Positions 1-9,664 of a stretch of 33,914 bases of DNA are shown here, piece after piece (positions within the stretch are counted from its first letter, which is position 1; every line of letters begins with the position of its first letter). A model generated the notes under the pieces. The model did no database searches. It was not told the DNA's origin and saw nothing but the letters and a program-made list of their open reading frames with translations. This DNA is from an uncultured Microbacterium sp. (GTDB taxonomy: Bacteria > Actinomycetota > Actinomycetes > Actinomycetales > Microbacteriaceae). The stretch is taken from contig CANSLE010000003.1 in the NCBI GenBank assembly GCA_947647645.1, forward strand, positions 1-33,914, written 5' to 3'. A program made the translations under genes and the position numbers.

Positions 1-2
1 CC

Positions 3-59
3 CCGGGCTACGGCGGCTACCCGCCGGCTCCGCCCCTGCCGCCGCAGCAGCACGGCTGA
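3..59 (+). CDS. C-terminal end of a truncated CDS with Pro/Gly/Tyr-rich tail (PGYGGYPPAPPLPPQQHG*)
   Basis: Open frame from window edge to TGA at 57-59; low-complexity tail typical of actinobacterial membrane/secreted proteins. Confidence 0.45.
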   Translation, partial: PGYGGYPPAPPLPPQQHG

Positions 60-90
60 GCGCGCAGCGCGCAGCGCGTAGCGTGGAGGC

Positions 91-882
91 ATGGTGGATG
101 CCGAGCAGTGGGAACAGATTGCCGTGGACATCGCTCGGGAGGCTGGCGCGCTCGCGCGCCGGCGTCGCGCCGAGGGCGTCGCGGTCGCCGCGACCAAGTC
201 CTCGCTCGCCGACATCGTCACGGAGGCCGATCGCGAGGTCGAGCAGCTCATCCGCGACCGTCTTGCCGAGGCCCGTCCCGACGACGGATTCCTGGGCGAG
301 GAGTCCGACCCCCGGGTCGGAACGAGCGGGGTCACCTGGGTCGTCGATCCGATCGACGGCACGGTCAACTACGCCTACGGCATCCCGCACTACGCCGTGA
401 GCATCGCGGCGGTGACGGGCGAGCCCGTTCCCGGTGCTTGGGAAGCGCAGGCCGCGGCCGTCTACAGCCCGGTCATCGACGAGCTCTTCCACGCCCGCCG
501 GGGCGGGGGCGCCTGGCTCGGCGAGCGGCGTCTCGAGGTCTCCCGCGTGACGGATGCCGGGGCCCTCCTCGCGACGGGGTTCGGCTACGACCCCGCGACC
601 CACGACGGCGATCTCGCGCGCGTGCGGCGCATGATGGTGCTCGCCCGCGACCTTCGTCGTGGCGGCGCCGCGGCGCTCGATCTCGCATACGTCGCGGCCG
701 GACGGCTCGACGGCTACTTCGAACGCGGCCTCAAGCCCTGGGACCACGCGGCAGGCGCGTTGCTGGTCACCGAGGCGGGCGGGGTCGTCGGCGGTCGCCC
801 CGGCGGTGCGCCCGGCCCGGAGATGACGGTCGCCGCAGGAGCGGCGCTGTTCGCTCGGATGCAGGATCTCCTCGACGAATGA
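91..882 (+). CDS. Inositol monophosphatase family protein
   Basis: Motifs GEESDP, DPIDGTVNY and PWDHAAGALLVTEAGG of the IMPase/SuhB family. Confidence 0.9.
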   Translation: MVDAEQWEQIAVDIAREAGALARRRRAEGVAVAATKSSLADIVTEADREVEQLIRDRLAEARPDDGFLGEESDPRVGTSGVTWVVDPIDGTVNYAYGIPHYAVSIAAVTGEPVPGAWEAQAAAVYSPVIDELFHARRGGGAWLGERRLEVSRVTDAGALLATGFGYDPATHDGDLARVRRMMVLARDLRRGGAAALDLAYVAAGRLDGYFERGLKPWDHAAGALLVTEAGGVVGGRPGGAPGPEMTVAAGAALFARMQDLLDE

Positions 883-1058
883 CGTGCCCGCCGATTGACA
901 GGGATGTGGACCGCGCGTCCATGGCGTTCCCAGCGTGCAGCATGTAGTGTTTACCCGATCGTTATCTTTGTCGGCCCGAACGGCAGAGTGATCCAAAGCC
1001 CGTTGTACGTCGTCGCAGGGATATCCCCCTCCTCTGCGACCTGACGAGAGCCTGTGAT

Positions 1059-2471
1059 GTGACCTTCGACACCCCCACGGCTGATGCCGCGCCCTCGCGC
1101 CGCACAAGCCGGCGACCCGAAGCGGCCGCAACGCCGCCCGGGCTGGGTGTGATGACCCGCGCCGAGTATCGGAGGCTGCAGGCCCAGGGTGCTGCCCCGT
1201 CCGCCGACGCTCCGGCTCCGATCGACACGGCCGCGCCGGCCGAGCTCGTCGCCGTCGCGTCGGAGGAGCCCTCGCTCGCCGAGACCGTCGTCGCCGATGT
1301 GGCGGCCGCGATCGTGGCCGAGACGGTGGCGGGGGCCCAGCCCGACGACGCCTCCCGGCGACGCCTCCGCAGCGCCACCCGCGCGGTGTTCGAGACGGTT
1401 GCCGTCGACGAGGAGCACACCGTGGTCGCGGTGCCGACGGATGCCGAGACGTCCGTGATCGCTCCGGTCGAGGTTCCCGCCGCCGAGCCTCAACCGCTCT
1501 CGGTCGCCGATCAGCTCGGTTCCGACTCCGCCTTCGCGGCATCGACCGATGACTGCGACCTCGACGAGTTCGAGTTCGCCGCGCGACTGTTCTCCTTCAC
1601 CGGCGAGATGCCGGTTCAGTCCCCGGTGACCGGCGCCCCCGGGGAGCCCAGCGCCGAGGCCCACGCCGCCGTGCACGTCGCCCCGCGAGGCGGCTCGCGC
1701 GGGATGGCGATCGCCAAGCGGATGGCGGCGGCATCCTTCTCCGTCGGTGTCATGGCCGTCGTGGGGCTGCTCGCCGTCGGGACGACGACCCCGGCCGCGG
1801 CGATCGCCTCGGCATCCGACTCATCCGCATCCGCTGCGCAGCCTGCCGTTGTGACCGCCAGTCAGAAGCTGACCAAGGCCTCGCCCGAGCAGATCCAGGC
1901 GTTCGTCGCGTCCGGAACCGACGCGCCCACCGCGCTCGACCGCCCGGAGAGCTACAACGTCACCTCGATGGCGGAACTCGCCGCGGAGTCGGGCGTCCGC
2001 CTGTTCGCGAACACGTGGGTCAACGACCCGTCGGCGCCGATCCAGTATCCGTTCCCCGTCGGTGTGCCCATCTCGGCGGCCTTCGGCTCGATCGCGTACC
2101 TGTCGGAGTTCGCGACGCCGCACAACGGCGTCGACCTCACCCCGGGTGCAGGCGCGGAGATCCACGCAGTCGCCGCGGGCACCGTGCGCATCGCCACCGA
2201 GGCGGGCGGCGACTACGGCGTGACGGTCCTCATCGACCACATCATCGACGGCAAGCTCGTCTCGACCCGCTACGGTCACATGCAATACGGCTCGCTGCAG
2301 GTCAAGCAGGGTGACAAGGTCACCGCCGGTGAGGTCATCGGGCGTGTGGGACAGACCGGCAAGGCGACCGGCCCCCACCTGCACCTGGAGGTGCTTCTGG
2401 GCGGCACCACGCGCATCGACCCGATGCCCTGGCTCGCGGAGCACACCAAGCCGGGGCACACCGTCGGTTGA
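1059..2471 (+). CDS. M23 (LytM-type) metallopeptidase with long N-terminal region and TM segment
   Basis: HNGVDLTPGAGAEIHAVAAGTV...YGHM...GQTGKATGPHLHLEV motifs; TM segment near MAAASFSVGVMAVVGLLAVG; GTG start. Confidence 0.88.
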   Translation: MTFDTPTADAAPSRRTSRRPEAAATPPGLGVMTRAEYRRLQAQGAAPSADAPAPIDTAAPAELVAVASEEPSLAETVVADVAAAIVAETVAGAQPDDASRRRLRSATRAVFETVAVDEEHTVVAVPTDAETSVIAPVEVPAAEPQPLSVADQLGSDSAFAASTDDCDLDEFEFAARLFSFTGEMPVQSPVTGAPGEPSAEAHAAVHVAPRGGSRGMAIAKRMAAASFSVGVMAVVGLLAVGTTTPAAAIASASDSSASAAQPAVVTASQKLTKASPEQIQAFVASGTDAPTALDRPESYNVTSMAELAAESGVRLFANTWVNDPSAPIQYPFPVGVPISAAFGSIAYLSEFATPHNGVDLTPGAGAEIHAVAAGTVRIATEAGGDYGVTVLIDHIIDGKLVSTRYGHMQYGSLQVKQGDKVTAGEVIGRVGQTGKATGPHLHLEVLLGGTTRIDPMPWLAEHTKPGHTVG

Positions 2472-2534
2472 CCCGATTCTGTGGGACGCTCCGGCTCTGA
2501 TATTCTTTTCTGGTTGCCCCGTGAGGGTCAGCAC

Positions 2535-2606
2535 GCCCCGATAGCTCAGTGGCAGAGCACTTCCATGGTAAGGAAGGGGTCGTCAGTTCAATCCTGACTC
2601 GGGGCT
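2535..2606 (+). tRNA. tRNA-Thr (GGT)
   Basis: Acceptor GCCCCGA/TCGGGGC, anticodon stem CTTCC/GGAAG with loop ATGGTAA, T-loop GTTCAAT; CCA not encoded. Confidence 0.93.
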
Positions 2607-2641
2607 CGCAGCATCCACATCTCGCCGTGTGGGTGCGGCGC

Positions 2642-2718
2642 GGCGGGGTAGCTCAGTTGGTGAGAGCGCACGACTCATAATCGTGAGGTCGCGGGTTCAA
2701 GCCCCGCTCCCGCTACCA
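2642..2718 (+). tRNA. tRNA-Met (CAT), elongator-like, CCA encoded
   Basis: Acceptor GGCGGGG/TCCCGCT, anticodon stem CACGA/TCGTG with loop CTCATAA, T-arm GCGGG-TTCAAGC-CCCGC, ACCA end. Confidence 0.93.
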
Positions 2719-3994
2719 AACTAGTCATACTCGAACAAATGACCTTGAGATAAAGGTCCAGGCGTTCGACATAAGAAGCGTCGGAGATCTCTCCGGCGCT
2801 TTTCGTGTTGGTGGGCGTGTGGGAGCTGTTGAGGGCGGCGTCGCGGATGTCGGCGACGAGCGGCTGGAACTCGCGACCGACGTGGAGAAGGTGGCCGTCG
2901 TCGTCGACCCAGATGCGGCCGAAGAAGGCGGCGAGGAGCTTGCGCTTCACCGCCCCGGTCGCCGCTGTGAAGAGGGCGTCGGGCCTGGCCATCAGGTCGA
3001 GGTAGCTGAGGACCATTTCGGTGCGTTGTTGGAGTGACTCAGTGGTGGTGTCGAGGCCGGTGCGGACCTCGTGTTTCTTGATCTGGAGGTTGCGGAGCCG
3101 GGAGCGGAGCTTGTCGGTGGGGAGCGCACCGTCGGCAGCGAGATCGACGAGGCGTTCTTCTTGTACCTCGAGCTTCTTCAGCTCCTTCTGAAGGCAGGCG
3201 CGCTGCTCCTCCTGGCGAGTCAGGATGTGGCGCAGTGCCGCCTGGACTTCCTCTTTCGCGGTCTCAATGGACTCGGGGGAAAGACGCAGACTGGCGAACT
3301 CGCGGGTGAGGGCGCGTTCGATCTACAGTGACGGGAGGAACGGCAGGTCGCAATGACGGTCCTGTCTACCCCGGCATATGAAGTACTCGTAGATCTGATC
3401 GGCATGGTTCTTGGCCTCGGTGAAGATGAGGCGGTGCTCCTGGCCGACGTCGTGGCAGCGACCGCAGTGCAGCATGCCGCGGGCGAAGTGGTTGTGGACG
3501 CGGTCACGCTGTCCCCTCTTCACGCGGGCATCGATCACCTGTTGCACGCGGTCGAAGAGTTCGGGCGTGATGGGTGCTTCGTGCCTGCCCGGATAGAGGT
3601 GGCCTTTGAAGGTGACCATGCCGAGGTAGTACGGGTCGCGGAGGATCATGCCGAGTTGGCTGCGAGAAAGTGGCCGCTCCGGCCACTTCGTGGACTTCCT
3701 TGTGGTGAGGCCCTGTTCGGCGAGCATCGCGGCAAGCTTGGTAGTGCTGTACTCACCGGTTGCGTACTGCTCGAACGCCCACCGGATCAGCGGGGCACGC
3801 TCTTCGTCGATACCGATGGTGTTGACGAGACGTCCGTCGAAGTCTTTGCGGGCGTTGGTGTAGCCGAGTTTGGCGCGACCGACCGTGCCGCCGTTCTTCG
3901 CGTTGTTGAGGGATAGAGCCGTCCTCACGAACGTGCTCTTCCACCGGTCGCTCGCGCACCACCCTCTACATTCACGACCATGCCTCGTTCGCAT
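2675..3994 (-). pseudogene. Large serine recombinase remnant: N-terminal catalytic domain missing, in-frame amber stop, C-terminus antisense to tRNA-Met
   Basis: SLNNAKNGGTVGRAKLGYTNARK...RWAFEQYATGEYSTTKLAAMLAEQGLTTRK...ILRDPYYLGMVTFKGHLYPGRHEAPIT...C-x2-C zinc-ribbon region. Same frame continues after TAG (3323-3325) as IERALTREFASLRLSPESIETAKEEVQAALRHILTRQEEQ...VAGAGLEPATSRL*. Confidence 0.85.
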
Positions 3995-4056
3995 TCAGCA
4001 GTTCAGACAGAGAGCATTCCCCGTTCCCTGGCCGCATGTGTGAAGGAGGACATCTC

Positions 4057-4725
4057 ATGGTGCAGGGCATCATCATCCCCGCATCGGAATCGAAGGCAGT
4101 GGTCTGCGCCGAGTTCGCGACGCTCGAGGACTACCAACGACTGGTCGGCGGCTGGATCGAAGCGGTCGACATTCCAGTTCTCAATGCGACGATGTACGTC
4201 AACGAAGAAGGGCCGCTTCGGGGGCTGCCGTTCAACCGGCGTGCCACCTTCCCATTGTGGTTTCACGTGCCCGCAACTCGTGGCCGCGCGCGGCTTGTCG
4301 ACAACGCGGTACCGGTCGGGGGTGGAGAGACCGCTGGCAACCGCACCGACCTGTCGACCGCGGTATCGCAACTGCTCCTCGGGCACGGGGAACACAACGT
4401 CAGCACCCGCGAGCCGGGTGGTACGCGGTGGCGATCCGAGCCGGAGCCGCACGAGGACTATCTCGAAGCGATCATCTGGGCCACGGTGCTTCAGGAGTAC
4501 GCGCCAGGCCCGCAGGTCCGTGAGCGCCCGGTCGACGACAACTACGAGAAGCAGCGACACTCCGCACATAGCGGTGGGCACCGCAGGAATGCGAGTCCTA
4601 TGTCGGTATCCACCGCCTTTTCGATATGTGGCGCGATGACAGTTCACGCACGCCGGTCAGCCGGAGGGTCGCGCGGACGATCAGTTGGGTCAGCAAAATC
4701 GAAGCACGCCCGGCTGTGCGGCTAG
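4057..4725 (+). CDS. DUF3846-type protein (plasmid/phage accessory), C-terminus possibly degraded
   Basis: MVQGIIIPASESKAVV...DYQRLVGGWIEAVDIP...MYVNEEGPLRGLPFNRRATFPLWF...RGRARLVDNAVPVGG; RBS AAGGAGG at 4043-4049; tail after ~residue 170 looks like random-frame sequence. Confidence 0.6.
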   Translation: MVQGIIIPASESKAVVCAEFATLEDYQRLVGGWIEAVDIPVLNATMYVNEEGPLRGLPFNRRATFPLWFHVPATRGRARLVDNAVPVGGGETAGNRTDLSTAVSQLLLGHGEHNVSTREPGGTRWRSEPEPHEDYLEAIIWATVLQEYAPGPQVRERPVDDNYEKQRHSAHSGGHRRNASPMSVSTAFSICGAMTVHARRSAGGSRGRSVGSAKSKHARLCG

Positions 4726-4750
4726 CACCCTCAGTTGGAGGTACGCGGGG

Positions 4751-4758
4751 GTGTTCGG
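4751..4758. repeat. Left 8-bp target-site duplication (GTGTTCGG) of ISL3 element
   Basis: Identical to 6216-6223. Confidence 0.93.
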
Positions 4759-6215
4759 GGCTCTTCGGACATTCGGTGGGGTGAGGCTCGCCGGGTGAGG
4801 TTCGAGGGGTAGGGGTCGAGGTCCCCGAGGATCAGAAGCGCTAACTCTCTGATCGACTACGAGGACCTCGACGTGCTTCACCCTACTTCGGGGTGCGCTG
4901 ACGCGCGCTCCGCCTTCTGCCCCTGTCCCCGCTGCGACGTTCTGCTCGGCTTGGAGGGCGTCCATGTCGAGCACGTCGACCGCCGAGACGCACTGCTGAT
5001 CGTGACGGTCTCAAGCCCCGCGTTCCCGACGGGGTGCCCGTCGTGTGGGGTCCTCGCGGCCGGCGGCGGGTGCCGAAGCCGGGTGCTCCATGACGTGCCC
5101 GGCGTATCGCGAGTGCGGATCGTATGGCGGCAGCGGACATGGCGATGCGTCGACGAGGGCTGCGAGCGGAAGGCGTTCGTGGAGCAACTGCCGACTCTGG
5201 TCGCTCGGCGCGGGTCAATCACCAAGCGAGCCATCGACTGGGCGGTCGGGCAGTTGCGGCGCGAGCATGCCACAATCGCGGGACTTGCCCGTCAGCTCGG
5301 AACGTCATGGAAGACGGTGTGGCGCGCCATCGAGCCCGAGCTGGTGCGGCTCGCGGCTGACGAGTCCCGGTTCGATGGCGTCACCACGCTCGGTGTCGAC
5401 GAGCACGTCTGGCATCACGTCGACCCCCGTACGCGCGGCCCGAAGGAGCTGACCGGGATGGTCGATCTGTCCCGTGACAGTCGCGGAAAGACGCGGGCCA
5501 GACTGCTCGACCTCGTGCCGGGCAGATCGGGGAAGGCCTACGCAACTTGGCTCGGTGCACGCGGCGACGCGTTCCGAAACAACGTGAAGGTCGCCGCGTT
5601 GGATCCGTTCGCCGGTTACAAGACCGCGATCGACGACAAGCTCGACGACGCCGTCGCGGTCCTCGATGCGTTCCACGTCGTCAAGCTCGGCACCGCCGCC
5701 GTGGACGAGGTCCGCCGCCGGATCCAGCAAGACACCCTCGGGCATCGCGGCATGAAGGGCGACCCGCTCTACGGGATCCACACCATCCTCCGCGCCGGAG
5801 CCGAGAACCTCACCGAGAAGCAGCGGCTCAGGCTGGCAACGGCGCTCGAGGCCGACCCCGCGCACGACGAGGTGTTCATCGCATGGCAGTGCGCACAGCA
5901 GCTGCGTTCCGCCTACCACCAGAAGGACCTCACCGAGGGGCGACGCATCGCGGAGAAGGTCGTCGAGTCGTTCCACAGCTGCCCGATCCCCGAGATCGCA
6001 CGCCTGGGCCGCACCCTCCGCCGCTGGCGCGACGCGTTCCTGGCCTACTTCACCACCAGCCGCGCGAACAACGGCGGCACCGAAGCCGTCAACGGGATCA
6101 TCGAGCTGCACCGCCGCCTCGCCCGCGGCTACCGCAACCGGCACAACTACCGCCTCCGGATGCTCCTCGCCGCCGGCGGACTCACCCCATGACCCCACCG
6201 GATGTCCGAAGAGCC
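4759..6215 (+). mobile_element. Complete ISL3-family insertion sequence
   Basis: 23-bp IRs GGCTCTTCGGACATTCGGTGGGG (4759-4781) and CCCCACCGGATGTCCGAAGAGCC (6193-6215), one mismatch; identical 8-bp flanks GTGTTCGG (4751-4758 and 6216-6223); full-length transposase. Confidence 0.95.
4873..6192 (+). CDS. ISL3-family transposase
   Basis: Zn-finger-like CPSCGVL..., GVDEHVWHH, LDPFAGYKTAI, LDAFHVVKL, SRANNGGTEAVNGIIELHRRLARGYRNRHNYRLRMLLAAGG. Confidence 0.95.
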   Translation: MLHPTSGCADARSAFCPCPRCDVLLGLEGVHVEHVDRRDALLIVTVSSPAFPTGCPSCGVLAAGGGCRSRVLHDVPGVSRVRIVWRQRTWRCVDEGCERKAFVEQLPTLVARRGSITKRAIDWAVGQLRREHATIAGLARQLGTSWKTVWRAIEPELVRLAADESRFDGVTTLGVDEHVWHHVDPRTRGPKELTGMVDLSRDSRGKTRARLLDLVPGRSGKAYATWLGARGDAFRNNVKVAALDPFAGYKTAIDDKLDDAVAVLDAFHVVKLGTAAVDEVRRRIQQDTLGHRGMKGDPLYGIHTILRAGAENLTEKQRLRLATALEADPAHDEVFIAWQCAQQLRSAYHQKDLTEGRRIAEKVVESFHSCPIPEIARLGRTLRRWRDAFLAYFTTSRANNGGTEAVNGIIELHRRLARGYRNRHNYRLRMLLAAGGLTP

Positions 6216-6223
6216 GTGTTCGG
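6216..6223. repeat. Right 8-bp target-site duplication (GTGTTCGG) of ISL3 element
   Basis: Identical to 4751-4758. Confidence 0.93.
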
Positions 6224-6675
6224 CAGAGCGGCGATTCTGGGCTACCGCTCCCGCGGTTCCCTTCCGACCCTGACCCTGCCCCTGACGTCCGGCGCAAGTA
6301 CACTCGATGAGGCGCAGTCCTCGAAGTGGAGTTTCAGTGCTCACTCGCTTGAGCGTTCGTGCCCCCGCTGGGCCGGGCTGCTCCTTTGCCCCGTGCGCAT
6401 GGACAAACGCGCCCGACATCGCTCGGGGAGTGACTTCGGCGCGCGTTCCGTCCGGCGCCCCTTCGCGCCTGGAGAGTCTTTTTTCGCAGTTCAGTGGTAG
6501 TTTTCGTCGACGCAACAGGACTGACATCGCATCGATACCCATTCAGCGAACTCTTATGTCGCGCTTCGAATGTGTTCAGCCATGGAACTTTCGGTCGATG
6601 GCTCACGGCGCTAGGTTCGAAATGAAAGTTCACGACGCCTTCTTACGAAATCACCATTCATCATTGAGGGGTAAT

Positions 6676-7737
6676 ATGCGTGCTTTGAAGATCGGATCGA
6701 CTGAAGTTTCTGACACTTCTCCGGCGTATGTAATCGCCGAGATCGGTCACAACCACGGCGGAGATCTCGCTGCCGCCAAGGATCTGTTTGTCGCCGCCGC
6801 AGAAGCAGGTGCATCCGCGGTAAAGCTGCAGAAGCGAGACAATCAGGGCCTCTTCACTAGGGAAATGCTCGAAAAGCCGTATGGCGGTCGCAATAGCTAC
6901 GGTGCAACCTACGGTGAGCATCGGCAGGCGCTGGAATTCGGTGAACGTGAGTATCGAGAGCTTGCGAGTCTCGCCGCCGAGCTAGGGATCGACTTCTTCA
7001 CCACCGCTTTTGATGAGGTGAGCCTGGACTTCATCGTGAGTCTCGGTCTTCCCGCAATCAAGATTGCCTCCGGGGATCTCACCAACTCGCCGCTGCTCGA
7101 AGCGGCCGGCAAGACCGGCGTGCCGGTCATCGTGAGCTCCGGTGGTGCAAACCTGTCGGACGTTGTGACCGCGGTGTCCGTTCTGGACGGTGTGGGCGCC
7201 AGCTTCGCTCTGCTGCAGTGCACGGCCACCTATCCCGCACAGCCTGAGCAGCTGAATCTTAGGGTAATCGATACCTATCGACGGCTTTTCCCGAACGCCG
7301 TGATCGGATACTCCGGCCATGACGTCCTTCCTACGGCGCCGATTGCGGCGTACACGCTAGGAGCCCGGGTAGTGGAGCGGCACTTCACCCTCGACAAGGG
7401 AGCTCCGGGGAGCGACCACCACTTTTCTCAAACCCCCGCTGAGCTGAAGGCGATGGTGGAGGATCTCGCCGTAGTGCGGGTGGCGCTCGGCTCCTCGGTC
7501 AAACAGCAGCTGCCCGAAGAAGCCCCGGCCCTGGCAAAGATGTCCAAAACGCTCGTCGTTCGCGGGAATCACCGGGCGGGTGCTGTTGTGGACCGGAGCA
7601 TGCTCGTTGCGAAGACGTCAGGGCGGCCGGGGATTCGCCCGGCAGCATTGGGCGAGGTCGTCGGATCACGTCTCGCTCGAGATGTTGAGGATGAACACGT
7701 ACTCCGGTTCTCAGATCTCGTGGATGCGACGGCGTGA
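6676..7737 (+). CDS. NeuB/NANS-like sialic-acid-type synthase (PEP-dependent ulosonic acid synthase) with C-terminal SAF domain
   Basis: YVIAEIGHNHGGDL, AVKLQKRDN, EKPYGGRNSYGATYGEHRQALEF, KIASGDLTN, LLQCTATYPAQPEQLNLRVI, VIGYSGHD, VVERHFTLDKGAPGSDHHFSQ; SAF region LVVRGNHRAGAVVDRSML. Start at ATG 6676 after GAGGGG; upstream extension to 6307 lacks family similarity. Confidence 0.9.
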   Translation: MRALKIGSTEVSDTSPAYVIAEIGHNHGGDLAAAKDLFVAAAEAGASAVKLQKRDNQGLFTREMLEKPYGGRNSYGATYGEHRQALEFGEREYRELASLAAELGIDFFTTAFDEVSLDFIVSLGLPAIKIASGDLTNSPLLEAAGKTGVPVIVSSGGANLSDVVTAVSVLDGVGASFALLQCTATYPAQPEQLNLRVIDTYRRLFPNAVIGYSGHDVLPTAPIAAYTLGARVVERHFTLDKGAPGSDHHFSQTPAELKAMVEDLAVVRVALGSSVKQQLPEEAPALAKMSKTLVVRGNHRAGAVVDRSMLVAKTSGRPGIRPAALGEVVGSRLARDVEDEHVLRFSDLVDATA

Positions 7738-8519
7738 GCGCAGGAGCGCCGGTTGCGCTGATCACCGGCGCCGCCGGCGGCCTCGGGACGGGGATGTGTG
7801 AGGCGCTTCTCAAGCGGGATTGGAGGGTGCTCGCCCATGTCCGGAACGTCGAGCAGGGCCGACAGCTCGCTGCCGCGGGCGCGCATGTCCTGGCCGCGGA
7901 CCTAAGCTCGCGCACTCAGGTAAGGAGCCTTATCTCACATGTCCGACGAACGACTGCGCGGATCGACGTCCTCGTCAACAATGCCGCGCTCGGATACGGA
8001 GCTCCGGACATTACCAGGCAGGTGACGGAAGACGGCATTGAATCACGTCTCGCTGTGAACGTCCTCGCACCCCTCGCTCTCATGGAGGGACTCAAAGGTC
8101 TGCTAGGTAACGGGAGCCGTGTCCTCAATATGGCGTCGACCAATCAGGAGTTAGTCGACGTCGATGATCTTCAGCTGATCCGTTGTTGGAACCGTGAGGC
8201 CTCGTACCGACAGTCAAAGGCGCTCATGCTCGTCTTGACGCAGGTGTTCGCGGAGCGCTGGAAGCCTCTAAACGTGGCGGTGAATGCAATCCATCCTGGG
8301 ACCCGCTTGCCGACGAAGATCGTGTTGGAGAGCGGCGTCGAGCCCATGGGTTCGCTTGAACGCGGGATCGAGATTTGCGTGGATCAGCTATTGCAATCCG
8401 ATCCCGGCAAGGCGATGTTTGTCAGAGCAGGCGAGTTACCCGTGCGACTCGACGAGCTCTACCCCGTGACTGAGGAGGGGGAGGCGCTGGTCGCGAAACT
8501 GAAGGATCTTCTGGCATGA
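7734..8519 (+). CDS. SDR-family oxidoreductase
   Basis: TGAAGGLG cofactor motif, VLVNNA, YRQSK active site; GTG start overlaps upstream TGA. Confidence 0.88.
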   Translation: MSAGAPVALITGAAGGLGTGMCEALLKRDWRVLAHVRNVEQGRQLAAAGAHVLAADLSSRTQVRSLISHVRRTTARIDVLVNNAALGYGAPDITRQVTEDGIESRLAVNVLAPLALMEGLKGLLGNGSRVLNMASTNQELVDVDDLQLIRCWNREASYRQSKALMLVLTQVFAERWKPLNVAVNAIHPGTRLPTKIVLESGVEPMGSLERGIEICVDQLLQSDPGKAMFVRAGELPVRLDELYPVTEEGEALVAKLKDLLA

Positions 8520-9664
8520 CACTGAGTATCCGTGCGTGGGTCTCGACCAGGTTCTTGACGTTTTTTGTCAGCTGGGCGGTGTTCCAGTCCTACTGGGGCC
8601 TGTGGCTGGCGGACCGAGGCTTCTCGGTCAAGGAGATTGGCACTGCCGTCGCTTGTTCGCTGGTGGCGCGGTCCGTGACCGTCGCACTCATCTACCCAGC
8701 TTTGAACCGCCACGCGACACTGCTGAGGTTGAGCAGGGTGATGCCATGGTTGATCACAGCGGCCGCAGTCCCGTACATCGTCGTGACCGGCTTTCCCATG
8801 CTTGTTGTCGTCTCGGTGGTCTTCGGGCTGATCTACCCGATCATGTTGCCGCTCAACGAGACGGTCGCAACCGTCGCCGCGCGGCAGAAGCTGTTGCCGT
8901 ATGGGCCCACCCGGGCACTAGGCTCCGCTGGCTTCATGATCGGGACGCTCGTCGCGGGCTGGCTGGCCTCGGCACTTGGTACACCAGTCCTCGCTTACGC
9001 TCTTGTCGGATCATGTCTATTGATGGCGCTGATTGGCTTCATCCACCCTCGGGAAGCCGCGGCCCTCGATCTCCGAGGGTCCGGCGCGCACGGGTTCGTT
9101 GCTCTCTTCCGCAATCGTTCGTTCCTTGCCTGCCTGGCGATCGCAACGCTCGTGCAGGGCTCACACGCGGCGTACTACAGTTTCGGTGCGATACGTGCGG
9201 GAGAGATCTCCTCGCCGACCGTGGTGCCGTTGCTGCTTGTTCTCGCACCGCTCAGCGAATTCGCACTTTTCTCCCTGGCGCGTGCGAGGTTCGAAAGCCT
9301 TGGATACCAGTCGCTGTTCGCCATTGGTGCGCTGGTCGCCGCGGGACGGTGGGCACTTCTCGCCGTCGCCGGCAACTGGGAGCTTCTCGCCGTCTCCCAG
9401 CTCCTTCACGCCGGGTCCTACGCGACGACTCACATGGCATTCGCGATGTACGTCCGCGATCACATCGACGTCGACAACCAAGGCGCAGCGCAGGGGCTAT
9501 ACGCATCGCTCGCCATGGGGTTGGGCACCGCCGTGCTTACATTCGTCGCGGGGCAACAACTGAGTGCGAGTTTCTCCACTGCACTACTCACTATGGCGGG
9601 CGCAGCGGTCGTCAGCCTAATTTTCCTGCCATTGACCCGAGTCGACAGAAAGGCCGCCCCATGA
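8516..9664 (+). CDS. MFS transporter, HcaT/nucleoside-H+ symporter-like (MFS_1_like)
   Basis: ~12 hydrophobic segments; YGPTRALGSAGFMIGTLVAGWL and N-terminal FLTFFVSWAVFQSYWGLWLADRGFSVKEIG; ATGA overlap with upstream gene. Confidence 0.85.
   Translation: MTLSIRAWVSTRFLTFFVSWAVFQSYWGLWLADRGFSVKEIGTAVACSLVARSVTVALIYPALNRHATLLRLSRVMPWLITAAAVPYIVVTGFPMLVVVSVVFGLIYPIMLPLNETVATVAARQKLLPYGPTRALGSAGFMIGTLVAGWLASALGTPVLAYALVGSCLLMALIGFIHPREAAALDLRGSGAHGFVALFRNRSFLACLAIATLVQGSHAAYYSFGAIRAGEISSPTVVPLLLVLAPLSEFALFSLARARFESLGYQSLFAIGALVAAGRWALLAVAGNWELLAVSQLLHAGSYATTHMAFAMYVRDHIDVDNQGAAQGLYASLAMGLGTAVLTFVAGQQLSASFSTALLTMAGAAVVSLIFLPLTRVDRKAAP

Noticed and set aside
883-1058. Possible ydaO/c-di-AMP-type riboswitch upstream of the M23 peptidase gene
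   Set aside because: Considered because such leaders often precede cell-wall hydrolases, but no recognisable consensus was seen; a covariance-model search would be needed.
4003-4647. 214-aa minus-strand ORF opposite the DUF3846-type gene
   Set aside because: No recognisable motif, while the plus frame has a strong RBS and family motifs.
6307-6675. N-terminal 123-aa extension of the NeuB-like ORF
   Set aside because: No family similarity; ATG 6676 with upstream purine-rich GAGGGG begins the conserved domain.
8536-9660. N-terminal 375-aa extension of the 8536-10551 ORF
   Set aside because: Lies out of frame over the MFS gene; true DapA-family start is ATG 9661.
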